Assembly (NCBI RefSeq): GCF_035083965.1
Contig: NC_089724.1
Span: 11,526,910-11,590,909 of the forward strand
Direction of reading: 5' to 3'
Origin: Branchiostoma lanceolatum
Taxonomy: Eukaryota > Chordata > Leptocardii > Amphioxiformes > Branchiostomatidae
Length of the DNA: 64,000 nucleotides
Every line of letters starts with the position of its first letter. Position 1 is the stretch's first letter. A model generated the notes under the pieces. The model saw only the letters and a program-made list of their open reading frames with translations, did no database searches and was not told the origin of the DNA. Below, one piece after another: positions 32,801 to 44,100 of the stretch. Position numbers and translations under genes: made by a program.

Positions 32801-34718
32801 GGCAGTATTCAAAAACATGATGATGATCATAGTCCACTCTGGCGCACTCTGAGAAACCTCTGTTACGGCCATGAGCTGTTATAGGGGTTCTACATTCGAC
32901 TTACCACATGGTGACCGCGGTTGCTCCGGCTCTGCGGCCTCGGTTGGGATAATCATAACGGTCTTCCGACGTTTCTCACTGCAACAAACGGTGACATAAG
33001 TTAGAGACGATGACAAGAGAAAGCATTTCGGGGCAACAAAAACCAGGGCAACAACAAAAGTTGATGAATTGAGGTAACAAAAATTTATCAAATGTGAAAA
33101 TAGCCAAGCCAGATTTGTTAGGTAATAACCAATTATAGCACAGCAACTAACTGAGTATGTGTGCCTTACTTTGTAAGGACGCCCTGATCCCTTACCTGTT
33201 CTGGGAGGACCTCAAGTCGTCGTCTGAAGGTGCGAAGAAACCTTGAAACAGCGGGGAGAGCACGATCTTGGAGTCCAGCCCCAGAAGATTCTTATTAAAC
33301 AAAATAAGATAAAAGCATCTTAAGATTGTCCCCTGCTCTAAGATTAAGTAGTAAATGCTATAGTTTTGATACATAGAATACGATCATCGGTCGAATAGGA
33401 CCAAACACCTATAGCTACTAAAGAAACATATATAAAAAGCTTGCGTTACAAAAACGAGCCGTGTCAGATTGGTCTCATACTCTGTGTTACACAATCTCTC
33501 ACTGCCAGGGGCTAATTGGCTAGGAGCGTGATTACTCATACCTGACAGTATCCCTGCAGGTCCTTCTGCACACAGGCGAACCTCCCGACGGAGTACTTCC
33601 TCCCGAGGACCGGGCTGGACGGCTTGTCTACAGGAGGGGAGGGAGGGGGCGTGTCATCTTCATGACAAATGTCTTACTCGTGCACATGCTGTATATCTCA
33701 AACCGTGCAAATTGATACAGACGCTGGATTCTATGCGGCATTAGAATCCAGCGTCTGTATCGCGCAATCACAACAAGACCATTTCCTTTGTTCTGCGTGT
33801 ATTTTTGTTGGCTTGATTTCTGACAGATGTTAGCAGAACCTTGCCCCTCTCACTAGTAATGTTCCCTGTCCGTCCCGTCCTGTTCACCACCTGTTACCGA
33901 AAACTCAACACTTACTTGGGAACTTGGGCAGCACCTTATCCTCCTCACGGAACTGGCCAGCCTCAACCGGAAACATCTCCTTCAGTTGTTTCTAAAAGGA
34001 GATGGATTCTCATTCACTTGAATTACTGAATACTACATGTTGTTGAGGCGGCAAGTTTTACTAACTGATTTTGTATATTCTTTGATCCACCATCGTTAAC
34101 ACGGATAACTTCATATTGTTTAGTTCTTTGATCGGTAGATAAACTAACCAAGATATAGTGGACAATCGTTGACAAAAGTTGACGTGTTTATGTTTAGTTC
34201 CATATATGATCATATATCCATGGTAACCTTACATGTAGCGCACGGAACTGCCTGTAGGACCGGTAGACCACCAGGCGGGACCCATCAGACCACAGCTCTG
34301 ACACGATATACACCTGTATGGAACAACGTTGCGGTCAGTAATGTAGGGAACTTATAGATTACATTTGAACTGAATTAGATTCTGTAGGTAGAAGACGAGA
34401 AATGTCTGCGTGTGTCCGTGCGTTCGTACGGTACTCACGTGGTGCCTGCGCGGGGAGTAGCGCTTCTCCACCCCCAACACCTGCACATCCACCAGCCGGC
34501 GGCCCGAGTCCGACACGTCCGAGCGCAGAGACCAGCTGGAACCTGAGGGAGGAAATAATCTCATGTCAAGCAAAACTACCCACCTAGACCTTTTTAAATG
34601 AACAATGGTCTTGATTAGAAATCAATTGTAACGAACCTCAGGTTACAACTCAGTCAGGGACTGTCTACTCACCTCCTATGTCAGCTTGCAGTAGACCCAA
34701 CATGTTCTTAGAAGACAT
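29896..34718 (-). CDS. NOXO1: NADPH oxidase organizer (NOXO1/p47phox family), long form
   Basis: Fourteen exons give 659 aa: 34673-34718, 34439-34542, 34233-34313, 33916-33991, 33542-33627, 33196-33290, 32905-32978, 32607-32738, 32293-32451, 31948-32077, 31494-31581, 30975-31265, 30601-30822, 29896-30291. The PX domain (about 24-150) has the phosphoinositide-contact YRSYRQF, LKEMFPVEAG and the end signature QGFFAPSDDDL. SH3-A (about 199-257) includes DYKAVSKGELSLKEGE and SGWWLVEN; SH3-B (about 288-345) includes RPYTATEDDELSF and DGWWLARYSGDEGFVPAMFL. A proline motif, PRIPPRPS (about 515-523), with KCSPMTRRRLL after it matches the site by which organizers bind the SH3 of the activator (p67phox/NOXA1). 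The tandem SH3 grips p22phox and the PX anchors to membrane. I see no strong p47phox-type polybasic autoinhibitory run, which favours NOXO1. Human members are about 370-390 aa; the extra length lies between SH3-B and the proline motif and in about 120 residues after it. NCF1 is the alternative name. Confidence 0.88.
31763..31841. repeat. Near-perfect hairpin in NOXO1 intron 10
   Basis: Arms 31763-31799 and 31805-31841 are inverted copies (GGTATCCCCATCCTCCAGCA on the left; TGCTGGGAGGATGGGTATCC on the right) with a 5-bp loop. The arms include CCGAACA(T/C)ATCGGG. It is a short palindromic element with no coding role. Confidence 0.8.
33714..33760. repeat. Perfect 20-bp hairpin in NOXO1 intron 4
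   Basis: GATACAGACGCTGGATTCTA (33714-33733) is followed after 7 bp by its exact reverse complement (33741-33760). The palindrome is likely a small fold-back insertion. It lies between coding exons 33542-33627 and 33916-33991. Confidence 0.85.
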
Positions 34719-36327
34719 GCGAAAACGTGACCGGAAAGTGATTGACAAAGGCAAGTCCTTATCAAATTTCTGACAAGGTAGTACGTGTGCTCAGATTCTC
34801 CAAGGAGGTTTTGGATTCTCCAAGTAGACGCTAATTGTCACGGTCAAGCGTTGAGAGGAGACAGTCTTTTGGGATGATAAATAGAGTTTGACTTTGCTTC
34901 CGTCCAGCAAGGCGTACGTCCGTGTTCAGACTGACCGGCTCTGCCGATGTGCGGTCAGTCTTAAATAAGCGGAGCAGACACACCACTCTGCCCCGCGGGC
35001 AAGGGCCAAACGTCAGTGGGTTATAGTGTTACATATCAGCACACTGACCAGTCGCAAGACAGAACCACTTACGTCAGCGGAGGTTCTGAAAACAAAAGCG
35101 AGTATCACGGTCCATTGGCATTGTGCGGCCGACACTCACCTACATGGTACAGCGTACGTCACATAAACCATGAAGCGCTCTAGAAATAGAATGTTATTTA
35201 TCACAGACCTATATTACGATAACTGAAACAATGGAGGCAGCTGATAAGTGTAGAAGCTTATCATGACACAGGTTACCGCTCCAGGGTACGGCTGTCTTTT
35301 TGCGTCAAAAGCCTCATGTTAACAAAAGGGGTTAAGTGGCTCATTGTCCGGCCTCCAAATCTGTAATTCGTTTGATGACAACCACGCCTTTGGGTTGATT
35401 ATTTTAATTACATCCAGTAATATGTCTTATCTTGGTTGTCGCTACCGGTAGAACGAGTGTCTTGTTGCCGTCATCGGAAGTTAAAACTTGCGCAGACCGA
35501 GAAGTGTGAAGGCGTGCCACTCCTTGGTACTCACTGTCATGCAACTCTACTTCTACTAGCTGTCAGTCAAAACGGTACTTTGGGTAATTATGTGAACTTC
35601 ATGGAGGTACTATCATAAGAATACATTTGATTCTAAACCACAAAAATCAACACAATTACGTGAGACAATTAAGTCTTGTTGACAAACAGTATCTTTTAAT
35701 GCCACATTGTGGCCTGACAACTCTGTGGTTGTAGGGGCAATACTAGAGGAAATGCATGCTGTTTAACAACCAATAGTAGCAAATTTTCTCTACATATATC
35801 TAACAAGTGCTAGTTGTAAGTAGCACTGCAATAATATTTTCGAAAGTGCTGGCATATCACTGTACAAGAATATCCTTTTTCCTGTTGCTAAATACTAGAA
35901 GTTAAAAATTCCTTACTGAGCCAAGTGTCAGCGACGTCGCCATAACCATGTCTGACGGCGCTGGTTATCAGGGCCATTTCGCGAGCGATGCAACGTGGAG
36001 CGATATGGTCCTGATGTAATGAGGGTGGGTCTTACTGGCTTAACAGATACATGTATGATTTGAGACATCATGTTGTTTAATTGGCTGCCACACGGGGGGA
36101 TCTGGGTAGCTCTGAGAGAAGATAAGGGGTTCAAGACAGCAACTCCCTCATCAACTGGCATAGTGGATCATCACAATAACCTTTGTCTGTCAAGGCTCTA
36201 TACAGAAAAGTTTGCTCCTTATTCCTGCACTTACTAATGGTACCATAACAAACACATCAGATGATAACACATTCATGATAGAACACAAGTTGAACCAGGT
36301 AAGACTAATTGTAAAATATTGATCTTG

Positions 36328-36368
<41 letters not shown>

Positions 36369-36618
36369 AGAAATGTTATCAAAGCACCATTCTTGTGACT
36401 ACAGACTAGGAAGACACCAGTATGAGTAGATTCATTCTGTTAAGCAGTTGTTTTCCATCAGTTCCACGTTCATCACATCATTTAAATTAAATGTGATTCT
36501 TTTGTGTTTCCAACAGCTCAAAGGACATGTGGACATCATATCGAGCAGACTTGAGATTACATCCACTGTTTTGAGACCATCTCCACAGTCACTGTGCAGT
36601 CCTGTACATAGTTTTCCT
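34719..36618. other. Intergenic region between NOXO1 and MZT1
   Basis: This is the upstream region of the NOXO1-like gene and the downstream region of MZT1. I see no recognisable exon. The part from 34800 to 35200 is CpG-richer and probably holds the NOXO1 promoter. A (GTCT)n microsatellite lies at 36329-36368. A short frame at 35928-36161 has no family resemblance. Confidence 0.5.
36329..36368. repeat. (GTCT)n microsatellite
   Basis: Ten uninterrupted tetranucleotide units of GTCT/CTGT lie downstream of MZT1. Likely length-polymorphic. Confidence 0.95.
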
Positions 36619-39600
36619 CTAGTCAGGAGAGGGGGATCCTATTCTTTCTGCAGCCTGGAGGAGGAACAGAAGAAACAATCCATTGGTAATCGATACACAG
36701 AATAAAATGAAAGTCATCAGGATTTAAGTTACAACCAGTCTGATATTTGAGTTTGACATATCATGAATAAACTCACCCTTTTCACACCAACAACTCATAA
36801 ACAAAACATGCAAACACCAGCTTTTATGCATTGCTCTAATGTTTTCCTGCTATATATGAACGAAAGTGCCATTAGGTTACAACTCTAAGCTTTGACTTAG
36901 TCTGAAGCTTGCCAACTTGTGTTTGTAAACTGACTTGTATACATAAGAAATGTAAATTGACTTTTGCACATAAGAAAATATGCTGTTGGTTTATTGAGAA
37001 ATGATGATGCTAATACTATCCTAAATCACACACAAACCTGACAGGTCTGTTGTTAAGTCTGTACACATTGTACAGTTGTACCTGACCGTGTCGTGCAGCT
37101 AACAGGATAGAAAGATTACTTACAACAAGTGTACAGTACCATTCTAACTGCCTACTAGTACACACCTTAAGAGCAGCTGTTTCTCTTCTGAGTTCCTTGA
37201 TAACAGAGGCGAGCGCTTCTGGGTTGACCCCCTGTTCTATCAGACGTACACAGATGGACAGCGTCTCTGAGTCCAGCCCCGTGTTCAGTAGTCTGGAGAT
37301 CTCCTGTAGAGCTAGGGACAGACAGGGTACATGTTACATGATAAAACTCTTCATCATGATTATCAGATGGATATCTGAAACATTTATCATATAAACAGTT
37401 CAAGAAAGATGACATTAGATGGACTACATTGGACTTAGATTATGATTTCACTGAATCACTTAAGATTAATGTTGGGACTCAAACCTAGCTGGCACAACAA
37501 TAAATGTGTGCGTTAAGTTACGATCTTGTTGTTGTTGTTGTTGTCCTTGTTTAACGTCTATTACTTCGTTAGACATGGTCTCCAGGTGCTGTGCTGGTCG
37601 CTAGGTTTCAGTTCTTGTTGATTTCTCGCTAGGTTTTGAGCACTTGGTGACTTGAGGTAGCGTGTTGCTGGATGTGTTTCAGTTGAGCACGTCGAATCTG
37701 CGAGTGCACTCGATGTACTGGGAGAATGTTCTGTACATCTGTGTGTTGATTACGTCAGTGAGGTCTTCTCTCATTCCAGCTAGAGTGACGATGTCCGTGT
37801 GTCTGTTCTCCGCTGGCGTGCCGTAGGTCTCGTATGTGCTTTCGATCTCCTGCAGCATTTGGTGTCTTTCCCTTTCATAGCGGGCGCAGTGGTACAGGAA
37901 GTGGTTGGTAGTCTCCGGGGCGTCGCAGTTAGGGCAGTTTGGAGACGTCTCAGGGTTCTTCCAGTTTTGGTAGGCATTGAGTTTTGTGTGGCCACTGACT
38001 AATCGGTTGATGTTGATTTGTGTGCGTCTCTTTCCAAGTGCTTTTCCTTTCTTCTTCATGTTCATGGCTATCTTCTGCATGTATTCGCTTTTTGTGTTCA
38101 GCTTTGTTCTTCGGTCCCATCTCATGAGTGCTTGAGTTTCAATGTGTTTCGTGGCCTGTTGTCTTGTCCATGATGCGTTCATCTGGGTGTTAGCAGCTTC
38201 AGCTGCTGCTAACTTTGCCTCTTTGTCTGCAATCTCGTTGCCGGGTATGCCCATGTGACCGGGACACCATGTGAACTGTATTGTGTGTCCTTGTAGATGG
38301 AGGGAGCGTAGCTTGTTTCTGATGCTATGTACAAGGTTGTTGTATGCAGTGACTTGCTGTATACCTGTGACTGATTCTATTGCAGCCTTGCAGTCACATA
38401 GGATGAGGACATGATTAGCGGTAGATGGTCGTCTGGAGAGTGTTTCTATGGCTAGGTGAAGACCTTCCAGCTCCCCTTCGTAGTTGTTGGATCTGCTTGC
38501 CACTGGTTTACGCACTGCAAAGGGTTCAGTGCTTCCCCATTGTTCGTAAATGACAGCAGCACTGCCGGTGGGGCCTGGATTTCCCAGGGCAGAGCCGTCT
38601 GTGAAGACGACTGTTGTCGGATGTCTGTTGTCTGAGATGTTTTGTAGCATGTGTATGATGTCATCTCTTGCTTTGTCCTTTCCACCTGTGGTATGAGTTG
38701 TAGGTGTGAAGGAGCCGGTTATGGTGCCCATGACAAAGGGGGGTAGTCTTCTGTCGTAATATGGTTCCTTGTCTACTGTGTGTTCCTCTAGCTCTTCCCT
38801 CAGCTCGTTGAATCTGGTCTGTAGCAGGTGCAGCTGGGATCCCGTCTGGTTGGCTGTTTTTTGAGATTTCATGTGTGTGATGGCGTCGTAGATGGGGTTT
38901 CCTGTGTGCTTTGTTGCCATTCTCAGGTAGCTCTGGGCTTGTCTGCATGTGAGATGTATGTCGATCGGTGGTACCCCTGTGATTGCTTCCAGTGCTTCTG
39001 TGCTTGTCCATTCAAGACACCCAGTTGCAGCTAGGAGTGCTTGTCTTTGGACAGGTGTGTAGGCTTTTTCCAGTTTGTCCATGGCGGAGACGGTGCATTC
39101 TGCTGCGTAGTCTAGGATTGGTCTGACTAGAGTGTTGTACAGGAGGATTTGAGCCTGTTGGTTTGGGTTGTTCGTCGCTTGTGTCACTTTGCTTACTGCC
39201 TTCAGGGCTTTGAAAGCTTTCGTCTGTGTTGTCTTGATGTGTTTCTCGAAGGTCAGCTGCTTGTCTAGGGTTACCCCTACCAGTTTGAAGTCGTTGACCA
39301 CCTGTACGTCTTTGTTGTTGATTTTGAGGTCTGCAGTGTTAGTTCTGTCAGCATGTGGGGGTGGGAAGATCATCGCCTTAGTTTTGTCGTGTGCGACTTT
39401 CATGTTCCACAAAGGGCACCATTCATGGATGACTTTGGACATCCCTTCTTCTACGCTTTCTCTCACAGCTTTGATGTCTTCGCCAGTCTTCCAGGCAGCT
39501 GCATCATCTGCGTATTGGAAGTTGTCCAGGTTGCTGTTAGTGTAAGCGTCTGCCGTGTACAGGTTGCAGAGGGTGGTGGAGAGAACAGCCCCTTGTGGGA

Positions 39601-40495
39601 TGCCGACTTTGCTTTGTTGTGTTTGGGTGGTGATGGAATTTACTCTGAAAGATGTCTCTCTGTCCCGGAGGAAGGTGTTGAGGTAGCACAGCATCCTTCC
39701 TTTGACACCTTTAGTGATGACTTTGTAGAGTAGACCTTCTTGCCAGATCCTGTCAAAGCATGATTCATAGTCTGCAAAGACAGCCACGGTGGTTTTGTTT
39801 TGTTTCCATCCCTCCGTGATGTTTTGAGTGAGCCTCAGTACTCCATGTGATGCACACCTGTTCCTTCGGTAGGCTTCTTGGGTCGGAGCTAAGTGGTTGT
39901 TGACTTCTGCCCACCATGTGAGTCTGCTGTTGATCATTCTTTCCATTATTTTGCCGATTACACTGGATAGTGTAATGGGACGGTAGGACTTGATTTGGTT
40001 GTAGCTGTCTTTGCCTGGCTTCCGTATGAGTACCTTTGTGTCCTGCTTCATTTGTTTGGGTAGTTGCCCGTGCTTCCATATGGTTTGCAGCATGTGAAGT
40101 AGCGCTTGAACTAATGCAGGTCCGCCTTTCTTGATCATGATTGGGTGTATTCCTTCTATGGGGCTGGGTGCAGAGTTAGTGTTCATTCTGTTAATGGCAG
40201 CTTGGACTTCTTCTTCTTGGACTTAGTACCTCACGATCTAAGTATAGAACTGAAGTGATGTTGTGGCACTTATAATTTCTAGCACTGAAAGATTCAGATT
40301 CAAAACACATTTTTACTAAACAGTCTTATGGTGACCTCTTCAACGTAACATGCATTTATACACCAGTATCGAATCTTCAACAACCAAAGAGAAGATGTGC
40401 TTTCTCTCTACCCTCCGTTCCTTCTATGAACCCCACACGACCGAGTACTTACTGTCCATCGCCTCCCGAACAGAATTTGTTCGCGCCTCCGCCAT
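36619..40495 (-). CDS. MZT1: Mitotic-spindle organizing protein 1 (MOZART1)
   Basis: Three exons (40453-40495, 37166-37311, 36619-36654) give 74 aa; human is 82. The protein reads [14 protein letters not shown], then [35 protein letters not shown] and [14 protein letters not shown], and ends [11 protein letters not shown]. This is the three-helix MOZART fold that binds GCP N-terminal extensions and helps recruit the gamma-tubulin ring complex to spindle poles. The exon 2 acceptor is fixed by frame: using CCCTAG before 37311 gives [12 protein letters not shown], which matches the family spacing, whereas the next AG would delete three residues. Intron 1 (3.1 kb) contains a LINE in the same orientation. 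The start lies 651 bp from the BORA start on the other strand. Confidence 0.93.
37527..40230 (-). mobile_element. 5'-truncated I-like LINE retrotransposon nested in MZT1 intron 1
   Basis: The insertion is bounded by a short target duplication (ACGATCT at 37520-37526 and 40233-40239; 9 bp with one mismatch). It ends, in its own sense, with a (CAA)n tail (37527-37545). The 5' end is cut inside the reverse-transcriptase ORF, since coding sequence runs to about 40229, so endonuclease and ORF1 are lost. The RT plus RNase H order is typical of the I supergroup. The intact frame and short TSD point to a young insertion. Confidence 0.88.
37679..40186 (-). CDS. LINE reverse transcriptase with RNase H domain (835 aa, N-terminally truncated)
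   Basis: The frame is open for 835 codons from an internal Met. It continues without stop upstream to the truncation ([13 protein letters not shown] precedes it), so the Met is probably not the native start. The reverse transcriptase has [17 protein letters not shown], a block A-type [26 protein letters not shown] and the catalytic FQYADD box. The RNase H domain has [13 protein letters not shown] (first Asp), YEGELEGL (Glu), [10 protein letters not shown] (second Asp) and [14 protein letters not shown] (His and last Asp). Near the end is a [17 protein letters not shown] zinc-knuckle-like motif common in RNase H-bearing LINEs. All catalytic residues appear present. It is a mobile-element gene with no host role evident. 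Confidence 0.93.
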   Translation of the reverse strand: MNTNSAPSPIEGIHPIMIKKGGPALVQALLHMLQTIWKHGQLPKQMKQDTKVLIRKPGKDSYNQIKSYRPITLSSVIGKIMERMINSRLTWWAEVNNHLAPTQEAYRRNRCASHGVLRLTQNITEGWKQNKTTVAVFADYESCFDRIWQEGLLYKVITKGVKGRMLCYLNTFLRDRETSFRVNSITTQTQQSKVGIPQGAVLSTTLCNLYTADAYTNSNLDNFQYADDAAAWKTGEDIKAVRESVEEGMSKVIHEWCPLWNMKVAHDKTKAMIFPPPHADRTNTADLKINNKDVQVVNDFKLVGVTLDKQLTFEKHIKTTQTKAFKALKAVSKVTQATNNPNQQAQILLYNTLVRPILDYAAECTVSAMDKLEKAYTPVQRQALLAATGCLEWTSTEALEAITGVPPIDIHLTCRQAQSYLRMATKHTGNPIYDAITHMKSQKTANQTGSQLHLLQTRFNELREELEEHTVDKEPYYDRRLPPFVMGTITGSFTPTTHTTGGKDKARDDIIHMLQNISDNRHPTTVVFTDGSALGNPGPTGSAAVIYEQWGSTEPFAVRKPVASRSNNYEGELEGLHLAIETLSRRPSTANHVLILCDCKAAIESVTGIQQVTAYNNLVHSIRNKLRSLHLQGHTIQFTWCPGHMGIPGNEIADKEAKLAAAEAANTQMNASWTRQQATKHIETQALMRWDRRTKLNTKSEYMQKIAMNMKKKGKALGKRRTQININRLVSGHTKLNAYQNWKNPETSPNCPNCDAPETTNHFLYHCARYERERHQMLQEIESTYETYGTPAENRHTDIVTLAGMREDLTDVINTQMYRTFSQYIECTRRFDVLN

Positions 40496-41146
40496 TTTCA
40501 ACTCAAATCTCGCCGCACACCAAATCTCGCGTGGTTTGGATTACCCACTAGTCTTTTCGAAAAATGCTGGCCTGTGGTTGGTCGGTGTGACGTCAGGGGG
40601 AAACATTTAAAAACTTGATCAGCTGCACTTGTGAGGAGAGTCGCTTCGATTGATCCCGATTTTCTCTATTTAGACAACATTTCAGGAGCCACAGCGTCCG
40701 CAGATGTGTACATGAGATAATCAAGGTTTTGTACGTACCCCCAACTGGAGATCTAGACTCTGGTTTGGACGGAAAACGTGAGACACCTTCCATTTTTGTC
40801 TGTGCTGAGAAAACGTCTTGTGTGGGCTTGATCAATGATGATGAATGCATGCGATTGTTATGGAAAATTTTAAGTGATATGATTATGAATCCCTCAGAAG
40901 AAGGTCTTTATAAAATCATAGGCTGTAGTAGCTTTCGACTCTGACCCATCAAATCAAATGCAAATCTGTCTGTGTGTGACTGTCTTTAGTTAATTTGCAA
41001 GAAGGTCTCGGCATAATTTTTGTGGTTCAAACTGAACGTGTCCAAATATTATTTTATTATTAGCTTATTTTTAACTGACCATATCAAATTATGATAAAGC
41101 TTGTCTGATTGATGTGCATTGGTTATTGTGTGCGACCTGCAGTATC
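40496..41146. promoter_or_regulatory. Bidirectional promoter interval MZT1/BORA
   Basis: 651 bp separate the two start codons, which point away from each other. The interval has a perfect CRE palindrome TGACGTCA (40588-40595) and a CHR-like TTTAAA (40606-40611). CHR elements in mitotic promoters are bound by DREAM/MuvB in animals, but this site is short and may be chance. An AG at 41141-41142 just before the BORA ATG suggests a non-coding BORA first exon nearer to MZT1. Confidence 0.55.
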
Positions 41147-44100
41147 ATGGCCGAGGAGACTCCCTCCAGTTCGCAGGGATCAGCCAGTAAACCATCCATG
41201 GTGGGGATGGAGGACAGCTTGTACCTCACTGCCTCACAGGGATCTACCATTAACCCATTCGAGGTGGGGGTGGAGGACAGACTGCACCTCACAGCCCTCA
41301 GTCCCTCTGTGTTCGACAAGGTGGGGTCAACCCCCTCCTCAAGAAGCACGGTGAGTCAGCTACCATCTGAGAACATGCTGTTATGTCAACATTAACCTGT
41401 GCTTTGTTTGACTCCTAGTCCTAGCTATGCCGGCATGTATGTTACAGAATGGAATTATAATTTATATCTCCTGAGTACAACTACAACTGTCCACTCTTCC
41501 CCGTCTCCAGGAATTCCGCTGGTCCATCGACCAGATGGCCATCCTGCACCCAGCAGACATCCCCATGGAGGAGGTCTCCAAGCAACACGACACGCTGCAT
41601 CTTACGTAAGTCTGGCAATAACACGACACACTGCATCTAACGTAAGTCTGCCAATAACACGACACGCTGCATCTAACGTAAGTCTGCCAATAACACGACA
41701 CGCTGCATCTAACGTAAGTCTGCCAATAACGCGACACGCTGCATCTAACGTAAGTCTGCCAATAACACGACACGCTGCATCTAACGTAAGTCTGCCAATA
41801 ACACGACACGCTGCATCTAACGTAAGTCTGCCGATAACACAACACACTACATCTTAGTTCCTACATAAGTCTGCCATTAACAGGGCACATTGCACCTTAT
41901 GTAACTTAATTCTCCCAATAACAAGACACACTGCATATGTCATAAATCTGCCACAACACAATAACACAACACACCCTATTTATCTAAGTCTTCTACGTAT
42001 ACATTTGTACCAGCACATTGTACATACATGATGTCTCATAAGAGCTCATAAGATCGGCAAAATTTTCATAAGCTAGGGATGCTTCTTCCTTTTCATCCAC
42101 GGTCGTATATGATAAACTCTGATAAACATGAAGGAGACCTTGTCGTGTTGTGCCATTAGCCATGACAGGGATGTGGAGGAGAAGGCACAGCGAGCCATCA
42201 ACCAGTTCTTCTCCCAGTCTGTCGTTGTGCCGTCACCATGGACACAGTCATCACCACGCAGGAAAACCAGAATGACAGGACAGCAAGGTAAATGTTCACA
42301 GGTGGTACCACTATCATGTTTATCTAGATCATGAATTCTGGAGTATTTGTACCTGGCACTGAGCAGTGTCAACAACTTAAACATATATGCTGACCTAGAT
42401 TAGTAATATACTAGTAAGTTTCAGCTCCTTTTGGGTAGAATACTAGCAACCTGCAGTGCATACCAAGAAAAAGTATGCATATTAGTTACTAGCATAGCTT
42501 ACAAAGAAAGCTTTACAAAGAAATCCTAAGTGTTGAAGTGAAGCAAAAGTCACAGAATAGGATCCTAAATTGTGTAATCTTATATGGTTTCTGGATGTGC
42601 TACAGGTGGGGCAGAAGGTGCTGACCAAGAGGCTTCCTTCACAGAAACCAGAGCAAAGGAAGGGACATCACATGGTAAATTCAGCACCTAGCAACTCTCT
42701 TGAGTATTTCCAATTCAAACCATACTGTCCATTGCTGCTGGATTACATGCATTTGTTTTTGTGAGTTAAATCTATACAGAAAAAGACATGACATCAATAA
42801 TGACACATGGGAGATTGAAAGGCCTGTGACCAGATTATAGTTCTACAGTGCTTTCATTTTAATCCATGTTATTTTGATGTTTGTTGATCTTTTTGTCCAG
42901 CTTCCTGCCAGACATTACTGACACTACCTCCAGACTTCAACTTGGAAGCCATTCTGGGTGAGTTGTGCTTAAGAGTTCCTCATACACAATCGTTCTGTTA
43001 CAGCCTTCATACAATTTCACAGGTTCATCATACATGGAGTTCATTATGTACCCCCCCCCCCCCTCAGGTCCAGAGTATTTCTCGACCCCCCAGCCTGTCC
43101 CAGAGGACCAAGAGCAGGAGGTATTAAGCACGTCATCCCTCAGAAGGAAGCTGTTCTTCCAGGGTGACCTGTCCACCCCCTTCAGTCCTGTCAAGTCGAG
43201 CAGTCCAAAGTGTAAGAAAGGTGGTGGTCAGTCCATGGACTCCCCACCCCTCTCACCTGTCAATCGTGCTGCCTCTACCTGCCAGGTCCACGTCAGAAGC
43301 AGCCCACTGCTCAAGACACCAAGCTCTGTAAGTTTGTCTTTACAATCAAACTAAGACAGGAAAAGTGTTGATGTCAGGTAGTAAATGTGTGTCATTGTGA
43401 TTTGTGTGCTACTCATGCTAGGTTAGATCTGTTGCTCTCCTTACAAGGTCTGACTGATAATGACTCCTTGTCAACAAACATTTTTGTTTCCATGGCAACT
43501 GACCAACCACTGAATTTCTCCCAGGGTTCCCAGTTTTCTTCAAGTCCCATCATCCTTAGCAAAATGACACCCAGCAACAGACTGACCACCACGCCCAAAC
43601 CCAGCCGCTCGTCAATCATACCAGTTTCCATGGGAACACCTGCCATTTCACCCATCGGGAAGTCAGTCCTCAGGACACCCAGCTCAAGTACTGCATTCTC
43701 CTTGCTATATATTTTTATTGAGATTATGTTCCTCATTGGACACACAAACTAATTTCTGGCCATGTTACCTGCAACTGTGTATTGATTTTGCTGCTACAAA
43801 ACAGTCCAACTAAGATTAAAAAGTGCTTCACACTCGACATGAGCTATCCTCCTTCACTTCTAATGATGTCTTCTCCACTCTTCACCAGGTGACCGTGATG
43901 TCAGTGTGTTCACCATCCCCGCCACCCCCTCCTGCAGGAGAATAAAGGACACCCCCTCCCCCTGTAGTCATGCAAGGCTCAGGTAGGTATCCATTACCTC
44001 TTTTCTTATGACCTCACTGAAACGTGGCCAACAGGCTGATTTGAGTTTGTCATGAATAGATGAAGACTCTAAGTAAATACATGTTGCCAAATTCCTACAG

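Noticed and set aside
40187..40229. Native start codon of the LINE ORF at 40186
   Set aside because: Coding similarity continues upstream to the truncation point, so the Met is internal.
41399..41857. Repetitive open frames on both strands (units like [11 protein letters not shown])
   Set aside because: They are read-throughs of the 36-bp minisatellite; 36 is a multiple of three, so every frame without a stop stays open.
41606..41857. CRISPR-like regular 36-bp repeats
   Set aside because: There are no unique spacers, the period equals the repeat unit, and the context is an animal intron.
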